NCBI GenBank assembly: GCA_028015205.1
Contig: CM051521.1
Coordinates: 97,750,513-97,814,512, forward strand
From: Mytilisepta virgata
Lineage: Eukaryota; Mollusca; Bivalvia; Mytilida; Mytilidae
Direction: 5' to 3'
Length of the DNA stretch: 64,000 nucleotides
The position numbers were made by a program, and so were the translations under genes. The first letter of the stretch is position 1, and each line of letters starts with the position of its first letter. Shown piece by piece: positions 23,941 to 36,200 of this stretch. The notes beneath the pieces were generated by a model. That model was not told the DNA's origin. It saw only the letters and a program-made list of their open reading frames with translations, and did no database searches.

Positions 23941-24456
23941 TTGAATCATTACAAGTATCACCAGTCACGCTTTCTTATTGAGCCCACAAGTCCGATTCCA
24001 ACTATCCTAGATAACATCATTCAAAATGGGTATATCTGTATTGATATAAATTTGGTTTACACAATCGTCTGTACGAATTGTGATAAGGTATATATCGGAG
24101 AGACATATAGTCGCCTTGGTGACCGCTTTTCGGAACACTTGCGTTCTATAAAGAATGGAACTGATTGTCCAGTCGGCAATCACTTTAGATTGCCTGGTCA
24201 CAGCTCGTCAGACGTTCGCGTAACCGTTTTAAGGACAGTTAACGGAGGACGACTATATAGACAACGCCTTGAGCATAAAATAATTTTTAGCATGGGGACA
24301 ATCCGACCCCGTGGAATTAATGTAAAAAATCTTAATTTCAATTCATTAACCAAGTATGCACAATACACTTTTTTGCGGTACAGTTATCTTATATATGGTA
24401 CGTTTTCTATACATCATAACGTCAAAGATATTATTTTACTAATTTTTACTATATAG
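23941..24456 (+). pseudogene. Penelope-like element, GIY-YIG endonuclease fragment
   Basis: The frame carries LVYTIVCTNCDKVYIGETYS, then the conserved arginine (GDRFSEH), a GNHFRLPGHSSSDVRV stretch, and MGTIRPRGINVKN near the end. This is the GIY-YIG nuclease of Penelope-like retroelements: a VY-x-I-x-C-x2-C-x-K-x-YIG-x-T signature, then R...H, then an E-bearing helix (RQRLEHKI). The nuclease part itself has no stop. The frame begins without a good ATG and no reverse transcriptase precedes it, so this is a 5'-truncated copy. A hammerhead-like motif lies about 160 bp downstream. Confidence 0.75.
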
Positions 24457-24613
24457 TTTTACTATCTACCTTGCCATTTATGTATTTTCTATGAAGTACG
24501 TTTACTGATCGACACCCACGTCAAATAAATTTTCTTTTTGTTTACATGTTATGTACGGACTCAGTCTTGCTCTGGGTTTCAAAGCGTCAACACCCTTTTA
24601 TTTTTATTTTTTA

Positions 24614-24665
24614 CATGCTCGTGATCAAGACCATATTGGTCGAAACGTTGTGTGTTTTCAACTTT
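24614..24665 (+). ncRNA. Degenerate hammerhead-like motif in the Penelope-like element tail
   Basis: The order is GTGATCA, then a perfect stem II AGACC-atatt-GGTC, then GAAA, then CGTTG facing CAAC. Hammerheads need CTGATGA where this copy has GTGATCA, so it is probably inactive. Penelope-like elements are known to carry hammerheads in their terminal regions, which supports the reading. Confidence 0.4.
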
Positions 24666-24849
24666 TTAGTGTTATTGTTGTTTTTTTTTACGATTTCATA
24701 TTTGGTTTTGTTCGACTTGTGTATTTCATACATTTTAGAGTCCTTTTGACAGCTCACCATTTCCATTTATTTTTCTTGTTATCTATGTATGTATGTATTT
24801 TTTTCTTTCCTCTCAACTGAGCTATCCATACACGAAATCTCTTTTGGAC

Positions 24850-27753
24850 TGATCACATTGGGTTAAAGTTGATGTATTTAGTAGCTACTAGAAGGAACCC
24901 GCGAGAGGAAAGGGAGTGAATATTTGATAGGTAAAAAAGTTTGGAAAAGCTGAAGTCTGTTAACAATTATGATGCTGCAGAGTCAAAAAATTTGTTAGGA
25001 GGGAGATTGCGAACAAAAACCTATATCATTGATAGCACAGTTTCAATTTTAAGGAGTGTGTCTTTAAGGAGGAGAAGACTCATACTTTGCTGGTGCAGCT
25101 GCTTTTTATGGGTGCATGTTCATTGTGTATCCCCTAACACCAGATATTGCTATTTACTGGTAACCAATGCATTATCTCAACAATAGAAGTGTATCGTAAG
25201 TTGCCGCTAGTGTACCGTTCATTGCAGCCTGTTGCCATTTACGGTACACCTACATGTGTACTGTTGCAATAGGTACCAGAAAAGAGCAATATATATCTGC
25301 TGTAAGGGGGTGCACAGTGGTGTTAGTCTAAATGTGTTTTTTCTTCAACAAATTTTGTATTGTTTTTTTGTTTGTTTCCTAAGCTTTGTCCTTTCTCTTG
25401 GACTTTAGTCTTTTAATACTTAGGGGACAATCCGGGGGACAACCATTCCATTCTGAGTATTTATCATTTATACACGCCACGTGAAGACCAGACACACCGT
25501 ACATGTATGTGTTCAGCCTGCATGTGATCATTTTTTGTATTTAAACGACAAACCAACATACTGTAAATGTTCACTTTACACAACGGGACCTATTATTTAT
25601 TTATAAGTCCAGTTAATCATGGCGTCTCAAGGGTATAATTAGTTTTGATTTTTTTGGATCCCTCATCGATGGAATATACGTCCAAGTAAAAATTTTCCAA
25701 GACGGATTAATTATTTGGACTAACCTATTATGTACCATCGGTATTGTGTGCACGCCATGTGATTTTTTGGAAACGCATTGAGATGTAAATTACACATTAA
25801 CATGCTAAAAGATGTACATTGACTGAATCACGCGTTTCCTGTGACGGTGATCAAATACAATGGGGGCTTTCATATGTTTTAATCTATTTTACCTACTATT
25901 AATACGGTATAAACAATATTTTCATTCAATGTTTGACGGCGGTGTTACTTGTTTGGTACGAAAAGGAAATGTAACAGGAGGGTCTGACAGCTATGTGTTT
26001 CCAAGCCCCGCTGTGTATTTAAATGTCCGGAATTGCTATTCCGACAAACCTCAAACAAAAGTTTCACAATAAACCACTAATTTACTGACAAACAAATGGA
26101 CAGACAGACGGACAGTAGCAATTAAGACATGCGGTTCGTTCCACAGGGACTCCAAGCTGTTTATATAAATGTTTTAAAAGTTTTCATATTTTATTAACCA
26201 TGTTAACATAGGACAAAGATTCGAAACATATAATTAAAAAATATAAATAGGAATTTAAAAAGTAACAGTTCTATATCAAAAATAATTATAATTTGGGAAA
26301 AACAACACTGGCAAAGTAAAAATGTCCCCAGAAATAATAATTCTAGAAAAACATACTTGGTGGTAAAGACATTAAGCGGAAATTTTTAGTGTAGTCTTCA
26401 TTTTAATTTAGAAACTGAAATCTTCGATTAAACTTCAAAAATTTAAACCGAACCTTCTGGGAGGGGGACTTGAGTATTCAAATAAACAAGCTCCAAACCC
26501 AATGGAGAATGTGTGATTCTTAACTAATTAGTGAGTAAGTATTAACAATACGCTTTAAATCAAATATACTAATCATAAATCACTGGTATAACTATATCTT
26601 TTGCAAAATATTTAAGTTAAACCGAATATCTAATCATAATTATTATTTTTCATGTTAACTGATTATTCCCGTTTTATAGAATGTTAAATTTTACCAAAAT
26701 AGAGACTATCACAAAAATGAAATTAACTTTAGCAAAAATGTTATTTGAAAAGGGGAGATAATGAAATATTAATCATGCGAATAATACTCTTCCCAATGAC
26801 GGGCGTTTTTTTTTCTTCAGAAACTTAGCTTTCTAAGAAAAAGAAATTCTCCTGAGGGCAAACTTGGGAACTACTGAATGTCATTATTATATGATGTATC
26901 TCAAACATTTCCAACATTTTATGGTTTCAGAGTTTTTACCGCTCAAAGAAAACGGTCTATTCCTTTAGTATTAATGACATTGTCTTTATGTATGATATTG
27001 TGTGATTAAATGTTTATGAACAATTATAAATGTGAAACTTTGCATGCCCTCCTGGGCCCTGATTTGGTACAGTAAAGTTATTCTATTCTATAGACCTGGA
27101 AAACATAACACTGAACAAATCTGAAGATTACGCACAAGGATAACAAAGTTACAAATACAGCTGAAAAATGGAATTATAACTTGGACAATGTTACCGTTGT
27201 TCGCTCAGAGGCAACAGTAAAACACAACTGAGGTTCAAAAGTTCATTATTGATTTTGGTAATCGACAGTAAAAAATAGCCCTGCAATAGAATAACAATAT
27301 TTTAATGGATGGAAAGAGAGATAACTCTACCATTACTACAATTTACAATCAATGAAAATTAAGATTACTCTCTTTTCAAAATATAATATACTTATATATA
27401 ATGAGTTATAATAATTTGTATGCAGGTGTGTAACTACTATGTGTAGAATATATTCATATGAATTCACCGGTAAATATATTGATGAAGAGCAGCAATTAAA
27501 ATATGTACGAGGTGAAAATCATATAACCAATGGTTTTCGTTATAATAAAATATACAAGTGTTTCAGTGTTGTTGCTTAACAATAAATTAATAAAAAAATA
27601 AGCAAAAGCACATTAGTTTTAAGTATAAGCATAATAATAAAGCAAAATAGCATAAAAATATAAGCAAACAAATATGAAGAACAGATCCTTACCTCACATA
27701 AGAGGCAAAGGCTCATGAATCGGTATATCATCAGTATAAATCATCAACCAGTT
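24850..27753. other. About 2.9 kb without a recognised gene
   Basis: Only short frames with no domain features. A GACA-type simple repeat lies near 26,100-26,115. AT content is high from about 26,160 onward. Confidence 0.35.
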
Positions 27754-28107
27754 AGGGACGAGATCAAAAGTTCAATGTCGGATAAAAAACTTAATTCACA
27801 TAGTTTTTTCGCTGACCCCCCCCCCCCCCAGCCCCTCTTAACATAATTTGGGAAAAATTGATTGACCAATATGGGCATATGCTTTGAGAGTAGACTTTTT
27901 GTATCATGGGTCCTGTTTTTCCTTAACAATGTATGTTTGTTCTGTATATTGACTTGGACATCACTTGAATCCGTATTTTTCAATCCAAAACTCGATGTCG
28001 GAAAACAAAACTTGCAGTGATTTTTACCCCCCCCCCCACCCCCCCCCAAAAAAAAAACTATTTAAATTAAGTTTTTTATCCTACATTGAACTTTTGATCT
28101 CGTTCCT
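27754..28107. mobile_element. Foldback/MITE element with long inverted ends and C-tracts
   Basis: The left end AGGGACGAGATCAAAAGTTC continues through GGATAAAAAACTTAATT. The right end is its reverse complement (GAACTTTTGATCTCGTTCC, ending about 28,107). Inverted arms are about 50 bp or more and extend into C-tracts. A third copy of the arm sits at 22,605-22,655 beside the broken zinc-finger gene, so this may be a non-autonomous derivative of that element. No clear target duplication. Confidence 0.75.
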
Positions 28108-28654
28108 TTATCAAATTGATCAGTTGATATGTAGCATTTCCTGTACAACAAAAAGGCTGATTATAACCACTGTCTGGCTATACATATAGATATTACCCAT
28201 AATTCATATTTTATATAAAAACCATATATTAATTGAGATTTCAAGTTAACCTGGAAATCTTATACTATTTACATGATAAAATTAAAACCTTTCGTACCTC
28301 TCATTCAATCTTCATGTAAAGTCAATATTTACTCAATTAACTAATTATTTAGCGAATTAAATATTATCATCTATAAACACATTTACTTTAGGTTCAACAG
28401 TTTAATTTATGTACTATACGAGATTCATGTTTTACTGACTTATTTTAGTTAAAATTTATCTCTCGCTCAAAACTCTCAAACTAGCTTTTATACTGTGTAA
28501 AATGTTAATACGGATTTTGGAAATTAAATGCTGCAAGATATATAAGAAAACTGACCTTCATAAACAGAATTTTCAACCAAGAAATAGATTAATTATTATT
28601 GGCAATGTTCAAAACAAGGTATCCATTTTTCTCCTTCTACTTCTAGGTAAGTAT
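28108..28654. other. No gene seen; AT-rich
   Basis: No recognisable protein or repeat. The stretch ends in an ATA-rich microsatellite at about 28,655-28,670, which is the tail of the LINE on the minus strand. Confidence 0.4.
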
Positions 28655-29394
28655 ATAATAATAATAATAACTTTATTTAGAAATGCATAATTATACCCTA
28701 AGGGTTGAAAGCATATATAAGTACAAACATAAAGAGTACAATATAACATAATAAGAAAAAAATATGAAACCTATATGTGAATCTGACAATATATTGTCTG
28801 TGGTGAACCATGCAATTATTTTTCCACTTTTCTCAGTATAAGTGACTTTTTAATAAATGGAGCAAAATATTGCAAGTGAACCGATAGAGACAATATTGTA
28901 GCAAGATTTTCAAATTCATTTTCATTATTTTCTATTTTAAAAATGTTTACATTTTGTTTTTCAAATTCTTCTCTAATGGAAGTATATTTTGGACATTTAT
29001 AGAAGAAGTGAGCTTCATCTTCTAATATATTTAAATGACAATTTGGGCAGATTCTATTTTCTCTTTTTATTTTTTTGAATCTGCCTCTTTCTAGTTCTAA
29101 AAAATGATCACTTATGCGCATTTTGCATAAATTTTTTCTATTTTCAAAATTAGTTTTTATGAAGAAGTCTTCAATTTCATATTTAGTTTTAATTTTACTG
29201 TATAGAAAGATTTTATTGTTTTCAGTAGACGATTTCAATTTATGAAAGAAAGTGTTTTCATATTTATTTTTTAATTTTTGTTTTATATTATTTAAAGTTT
29301 TATTATCTTTTAGATAATTTAGTTTTTCTAATTGATTGAAATCAATATCATTTGATAAGCAAATATCATTTACATATGAAAACCATGAATAGAT
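28655..29394 (-). pseudogene. LINE reverse-transcriptase C-terminal fragment with 3' tail
   Basis: The minus-strand frame from about 29,394 to 28,816 begins YSWFSYVNDICLSNDID and runs to the cysteine-rich end RICPNCHLNILEDEAHFFYK followed by CPKY. That CPxC...E-x-HF-x3-C pattern is the C-terminal region of LINE reverse transcriptases. No stop interrupts these about 190 residues, but the polymerase core upstream is missing. On the minus strand the 3' UTR runs to an (ATT)n microsatellite at about 28,670-28,655, the usual end of such elements. A 5'-truncated insertion, not a host gene. Confidence 0.75.
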
Positions 29395-30198
29395 CTATAT
29401 AGTAATCGTGCAAGACAAAGGAAATTTACCGCCAAAATTAAATGACCAATAAGGTGACAAAATGACACGCTCAATTAAATTAAGCATGGAATAGACATCA
29501 ATATAGAAGTAAAGGAGAAATGTAATACAGTGAAACCAAGGATTTCAATAGTAGGTACTCTTAGTTATACGTCCTTGAGTGAAACCTGGGACTATTATAC
29601 TAAGTTAGTATAATAGTCCCAGGTGAAACCAATTACCCAAAGAAGTAGAAAAGTCTGCAGTCAAACTATCCAAAGTGACTGTCAATAAATCAATTAAAAT
29701 ACTGCAAATACTAATTAATCATTAATTACTATCAGTAATTAATAAGCAAATAAATAAATAATCATATTTTAGGATCTAGAAGTGAAATAAAGAATTAGAA
29801 TACTGTAAAACATAAAAATAACTGACTATTACAAAAAGTCCATGTCATGTGCCGGTCATATTGATAAGGAAAATATTGTTTTACAGATTTCTTAAACAAT
29901 TTCTATTTCAGTGTGGAAGTACAAAAAATGGCATAATCTAATAACAAAATGATTATTTTTGCGCAGCGCAATTCCTTTGCTTCTTTTGAAGCAATTTTTA
30001 CTTTTAGCTTGTCAACTAAAAAGTCTAACTCGGAATTAACTTCTGGTCTACTCCGCCTTACGTGCAAATTTAGTATTTTGATCGGATTCAGTGAATCGTT
30101 TCAAACAATAATATTTTTACCTTATTGTTAAAAATAAAAGTTAACATTGGCAAAATTGCGAGGAAACGTAAAAAAATTGCCAGTAATTTTGCTGTAGT
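29395..30198. promoter_or_regulatory. STUB1 upstream region
   Basis: AT-rich DNA before the STUB1 start codon, with a near-perfect hairpin at 29,584-29,624. No TATA box or CpG block is evident. An in-frame TAA at 30,184 fixes the ATG at 30,199 as the first possible start in exon 1. Promoter elements could not be assigned. Confidence 0.3.
29584..29624. repeat. Perfect 19-bp-arm hairpin
   Basis: ACCTGGGACTATTATACTA at 29,584-29,602 and its exact reverse complement at 29,606-29,624 are separated by AGT. The flanking words GTGAAACC occur on both sides. Confidence 0.95.
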
Positions 30199-30288
30199 AT
30201 GAGTGCTTCAGACCTAAAGAACCAAGGAAACAAATTCTTTGCAAATCGAAATTACGATTCAGCGATTAATTGTTATTCAAAAGCAATC
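30199..30288 (+). CDS. STUB1: STUB1 exon 1
   Basis: Codes for residues 1-30, [20 protein letters not shown] and on to YSKAI: the first TPR helices with clamp residues K7 and N11. Donor GTAAGC. An upstream in-frame TAA at 30,184 supports this start. Phase 0 at the end. Confidence 0.93.
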
Positions 30289-33200
30289 GTAAGCTACACA
30301 CAATATTGGTATCGGATCCGTTCGCCCGAGCCTTTTAGTTTTACAATGTGGTTCCTTTAATTTTCTTTTTAATCAATAGAACATCAAGATATGGACATAA
30401 AATTGTAGTAGCAATTGAAATAATACACTAGTCGGACCGCCAACTCAATAATGGCGTAGTTTTTATTGACAGAGTTAGCAATGTCAGTAAACGCCAGGTG
30501 GAGCTGTTTTGGGGAAAATTATTTGAAAACTGGATTTCGCTTCTTCACAACCTTTTGAAGCCTATTTTGGGACCAGTATACTGTAAACAAACTGTGGTTT
30601 CTGCCCAGTGGCGCCCCTAGTGTTTGCTGACATTGCTAACAGAGTCACATGACTTTATTTGAAAATGGGTCATATTTTGTAACGTCAATCACCTGCCAAT
30701 TTTTTTTCGCCATACACTACGTATGCTTTGAGTTGGTTTAAGGGGATGGTATTAAACGGTTTCTGAGAATATTTTCTTTTCATATTACTTTAAAACATAT
30801 TTTTAGCTTGCTTTCCCTACAAAATTTTACAATCAAAGTTACCTGTATTTTGCTTTGATGAAATAACTAAACCAGTTTTTTTTCTTAAATTTTCTATGTT
30901 TGGACTTTTTATAAACATGAGAATCATGTTTGCTAGATTTTTTACTTTTCATTTGACATATCAGATGATCTAGAAGAATCAGTATCATACTCTGAATCTA
31001 AACTATTGTTTGAACTAGAACTAGAAGTACATGAATCAGAAAATAAATGTAATGTTTTTAACTATTTCTTTACAGATTTCAGTAATTTTGCATCTGATCT
31101 TAAATCTTTAATGTCAATGTCCTCTTTACCAGATTGCATACCTGACTCTTTCTGTTTTACTGCTTTCGATAATCTACTGACTGCTTTCTTGACCTCCCCC
31201 TTTTTGGATACTTCAGTTTTGTCTTTTTCTTTCCTTTACTTTTTTCACCAACTTTTGTTCTTTCATCCCTCTCTTGTAATTCAGCTAATTCCGATTTTTT
31301 CAGCTCCAACCTTGCCATTAACTCTTCTTTTTTATCTTCTTTTTCAACCTCTCCTTTTGTTGCTGAATTTTGGCTATTGCCAACTCCAACTCTTCTGAAT
31401 CACTTATTTCTTCATTAATTTGAACGGTTTCACCGACTCCTACTTCAGTCTTCATTTGAATATCACCAGCCACTACGCCTTCTTTGTTTTGTGCGTTTTC
31501 GGTCATATTCGATTTTTTCTTTTTCACTGGCGAAAAAAAACCCAGGCCTTGTTCAAACTCTGGTTGCTCTGACTCCCGTTCCACCAACTCGTTTTCAATA
31601 CTGCTAACCGCAAATCCAGTCAAATGTAAAGATTTGTAATTTACTTTGGATCGCTTTCGAGTTTCTGCAGGCATGGAAACAAAGTCAAATTTCACCAAAT
31701 CATATGCATTAGGCGAATGCCGTAATCTGACCAAGTTTCTTGTTGCTAATTCAAAAAATATTAACCACCAGACTAACTGTTAAACCACGTAGCTCCAAAA
31801 CAAAACTTTTGTTGAACCAACCATTAAAAATCAATTACGAAAATCAATTACGTCTAACAAAACCAAAATAATTTTTGAATACAAAGGTGAGAAAATTTAA
31901 CAATAGGTGAGCACATTAAATAAACTAACCAATCACAAAAGGATAATATATATCGTATATCGTAAACAACAACATCTTAACAACCAGGTAAATTAGTTTT
32001 TTCGGCAGTAGAATTAAAAATTTTTGTATAAAAATTAACCAATGATGCCGACAATTTCGTCACCGTTGGTCAGAAAAATGACAATTTCTTCATTGTCAGA
32101 TCCTGGGACGGGGATTTTTAAATCTGAAAAGATATGCTGTTACTTTTTTGACGAACAGTTCAAATATTTCTCCTCAAAACCGAGTGAAATGCATATTCTT
32201 TTCAACAAAAATGAAGTTAAATTTGTACATTAATTTATGCCTTCTCAATCATGTGTTTCATAAATTAATATTTATTGTATTAGTTAAGAATAATTATTAT
32301 TGTTTTTTTGGTATTTGACCTATTTCACTACCTGTAGTACCAAAATTGGTAAAACAAAATATACATGTGATTTTATAGACCAAAACAATTTCTCATGCTT
32401 ATTATTGAAATTTTCTACCTTTCCATGTAAAAAGGTAAAAATCTGGACATGAACATGAATTAAAAATCATGAAATAACAAAATAAAATCATATGTATTTA
32501 AGAAAACTTTAATATGGAAGTCTAACCCGAGATCCTGGATTTTTAAATTAAAGGCAAACCACAAAAATTAGAAATTTTTCAACAGAATTTTAGTTAAAAC
32601 ATTTTGTAGGTCTAAAATGGTGTAAATATTCTATCAATAAGAGAACACAACCAAAATGTAATAAAATTGAAAACTATACCTTGATTGAACCATAGACTAT
32701 TCTAACTATAAAATAGCCCGAGAGGACACCAGAGGGTAAAAAAATAAAAATCATAAATGAAAAGAAAAAGGTTAACCTAAAGAAGTACAAGTGGTTATAA
32801 ACTTTGAATTGGAGTTGTAGATATTATAAGATCACTATTTTGCCAAAAATTTAAGAAGTTATACAAATAAAGACATAATTATATGAAAATAATTCATTAT
32901 TTTGCATCCAGAGTAAAGCAAATCTAAAATATATTTGGATATACAATTAATTTACTAATAGTTTTCCTGTACATTCCCAATAATAATAATAAATAAAACT
33001 GGTAGCTCATAGGTTGAGTATTTATGCCTAATTTCACAATATAAAGACTAAAAGGGTCTGTGTATCACTAAATTTAATATTTTAAAAAATTTTCAAATTT
33101 TCCATTTTACAATTTTTGATCAAAGTTTTAAACATTTCAAAATTTTGAAAATTTGAAAATTTCACCAAATTATTGAAATTTTAAGATTCTAAACCTCGTA

Positions 33201-36200
33201 CGAAAAAGTTTAATATTTTACATTTTTAATCAAACTTTAAAAACTAAACTGAATGTACAGTTTCGATAATTTTGCTTTTTGAAAATTTTGAATTTTGAAT
33301 TTTTTTATTAATAATTAAAGAATCGAAAATGGACCAAAAGGGTCATCTTTATAATTAGGCACCGACCATAGTATTCCTGAGTGGAGGGAGGGGGGGGGGG
33401 GGGGGGGAGGGTGGGGGCTGGGTTCCCCCAAAAATATGTCCAGCTTGGTCTTAATTTTTTTTTATTATTTCCCACTATATTGAAAAAAAATCAAATAAGC
33501 CTGAATATTGAACACAAAAAGATATGCTTCATGGCATAAATTCCAGAATAAAGTTTGTAATTGAACCTTCAAGATGTGTGTAAAGAGTAGATCTAGAGCA
33601 AGCAGGAGGATGTTGAAGAAATTTTCAACTATATATTAAAGAACTATTGAATATTTTTCACAAATTTTAAATTCCTGCTGTATTTCCCTTTCGGCTTAAC
33701 TGTGTGGTATTGGTCAGGAGCTTGCATAGTATGTGACTGAGGAGACAAATGGATGTCACAATTTTACATGAAAGTGTGTGTTTGTCTCCTTCCCCCATCC
33801 CCACCATAATATTGTAGTCCGTAGCAAGAAAAGCACTTTACTAGCCTCATAATATCTTAAAATTTGAGGTTTTTTCTTAAATATGTCCATGATAAGCGCA
33901 TGGAGATGCCCATTACTTCAATATAATAATACTAAAATCTGAAGAAAAATTCAGTGTTGAGTTTTTTCCAATTTCTCAGAAACGGTAATACGTAGACCCA
34001 CTGTATTTATTCTTTTGATAGTTCTTGGTGGGTACATGCCAGTCTTATACATGTCTCCGGACCTTGACCTCAATTTCACCTTTGAGTGACTTGCATCCAA
34101 GTTCCGTGATTAAGTCCATTTTTCAGCAACTGTAATACCTAAACCCACCGTATTTGGTCTATAGATAGTTCTTAGTGGGTACATGCCAGTCTGACACCTT
34201 CCTCCGGACCTTGACCTCAATTCACGCTTGAGTGACTTGTGTTACATTTGCGAGATTATGTCCATATCTCATCAACTGTAATACCTAGGCCCAGCATATA
34301 CAAAGTATTTTTTCTGTAGGATATTCAATTTTCTGCATAAATTTTAAAGGAGCATCTATTTTCAAAGATGACAGGTCATATTCAGTCAATTGGAAAGTCC
34401 CCTTTCCATTTTTGTGGTTGATTATAGGTGTATTTTTTTTCAAATTTTACTCAGGTTCATCTAATAAGTTACATTATGGACAAAAAAAAATATTTTATAA
34501 AGTTTTCCAATTTTAAATTTTTCAATTTTTAATCAAAGTTTTAAAATATCAACATTCCAAAATTTTGACAATTTGAAATTTTCACCAAATAATTAAAATT
34601 TTATATTTTTAATTAAACTTTTAAAATATTAAACTGAATGTAAACTTGAATTTTTGTTTGTTTGTTTAGTTGGGGTTTAACGCTGTTTTCGGCACATTTG
34701 GCTATTTCGCGGCAGAGAACCACCGACCTTCGTTAGGAAAATTGACAATCCTTGTCAATTAAGATCAGAGTCGAACACACCTCGCCACAGGTGAGATTCG
34801 AACTCACAACCCCAGCGTTGACAGGCTAGTGATCATTAGTAGTCATGACGAACTACGTAGACCACTCAGCCACCGAGGCCCCCATGAATTTTTGATGTTT
34901 TGATTAAAAATTAAAGAATTGAAAATGGACCAAAAAGGGTCATTGGAACCATTATTGCGTTTGACACTTTGACAGTTCAGCCCACATTGATGATAAACAA
35001 GTGAATTCAGCTCCAAAATAACCTTATACAGTTTTCATTTTTTAAGCGCGATTTCAAGGTAGGCAATGAAATTTTATGGTTAAATTTTGAAGAAAAAATG
35101 TGGATTTGAAGAATGCGTTTTGAGAACACAAATTCCACCTACATGAATAAATCACAGTTCTAACTTAGAACTTATAACTGGATAATGAGTAAGAACTATG
35201 TAACAGAGTCTCGGGACAGCCTATTTAACTTGCAAATGAAAGACCCGATACTACATCTTTTTGCAAAAGAAAGCGTTATAGGCTCCTCCCAGGGAAACAG
35301 TAAACTAGGGAGATCTGGTCATTAGCTAAAAAGTTTCAAAGTGTGTTGCCAGCCATTTTGATGTCTCATACGTTCATAATTTTCAGTGTCAGATGAATCC
35401 AATAGGCCAATCATTTTTACACATATTTCCATCCATGTTATTTTGAAAGTCAAAAACTAGCACAAAGATATTTACACATTTCACAACCATCTTGTCAGTC
35501 AAAATTTTGAGGCGGGACTAAAAGTGCCATATACATTGTAGTATAAAAAATTTTGAAATTATCTCCACCTTTTTTTTCTGTCAATAGTATGCACTAGTGT
35601 AACAGTCAAAATGGCACTTGTGGTTTGACTGTACCTTTAACCATTAATTACCAACAACCAGCCATTTTAAAACAGGCTGAGAACACTTTTCTTTTTCAAA
35701 ATCTCTTCAATTCACAAAGTTAAACTCCTTTGAAAAATATTTTACACATAAAAGTCTCTCAATTTTGACATCTGCTCTATAAACATGTTCTTATCTAACT
35801 CGCAGGCACTTGTTTCTATGCAGTCGAATATAATTCATATTCATCCCTGACTTCTAACCGACATGGCTGCTGTGACTAAAATAGAAACTAGAGGTTCTCA
35901 AGAGCCTGTATCGCTCACCTGGATTTAACTTTTCACCTTGAGCAGACCTAAAAATTTAAGTGTTGCAGTCAATTGGCTGCTTTTTCTATAGGATTCTAAG
36001 TAATTTCAGCTGTGGCAGTCATCTTGGTTGACAGTCCAGGTCAGTGGAAACATTTCTAAAAGAGAACCATCTAAGGACCATTTCTGCTAAGTCTTGTTCT
36101 AACTGGCTAAGTGGTTTCAGACAAGAAGATTTTTAAATGAATTTTCCTATAGGGTCCAATATTTAACAAAGTTTGGTGTCTTGGTTGACAATCTGGGTGA

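Noticed and set aside
27744..28189. Glycine- and proline-rich frames on both strands
   Set aside because: They read across C-tracts and the arms of a foldback element.
31006..31398. 130-codon plus-strand frame in STUB1 intron 1
   Set aside because: It is the antisense of the gag-like remnant, whose minus-strand translation has coiled-coil and lysine-rich features; the plus frame is only a hydrophobic shadow.
34780..34884. A possible Leu/Ser-type tRNA gene on the minus strand
   Set aside because: A and B boxes are present but the sequence continues into a SINE body and has a target duplication; it is a tRNA-derived SINE head.
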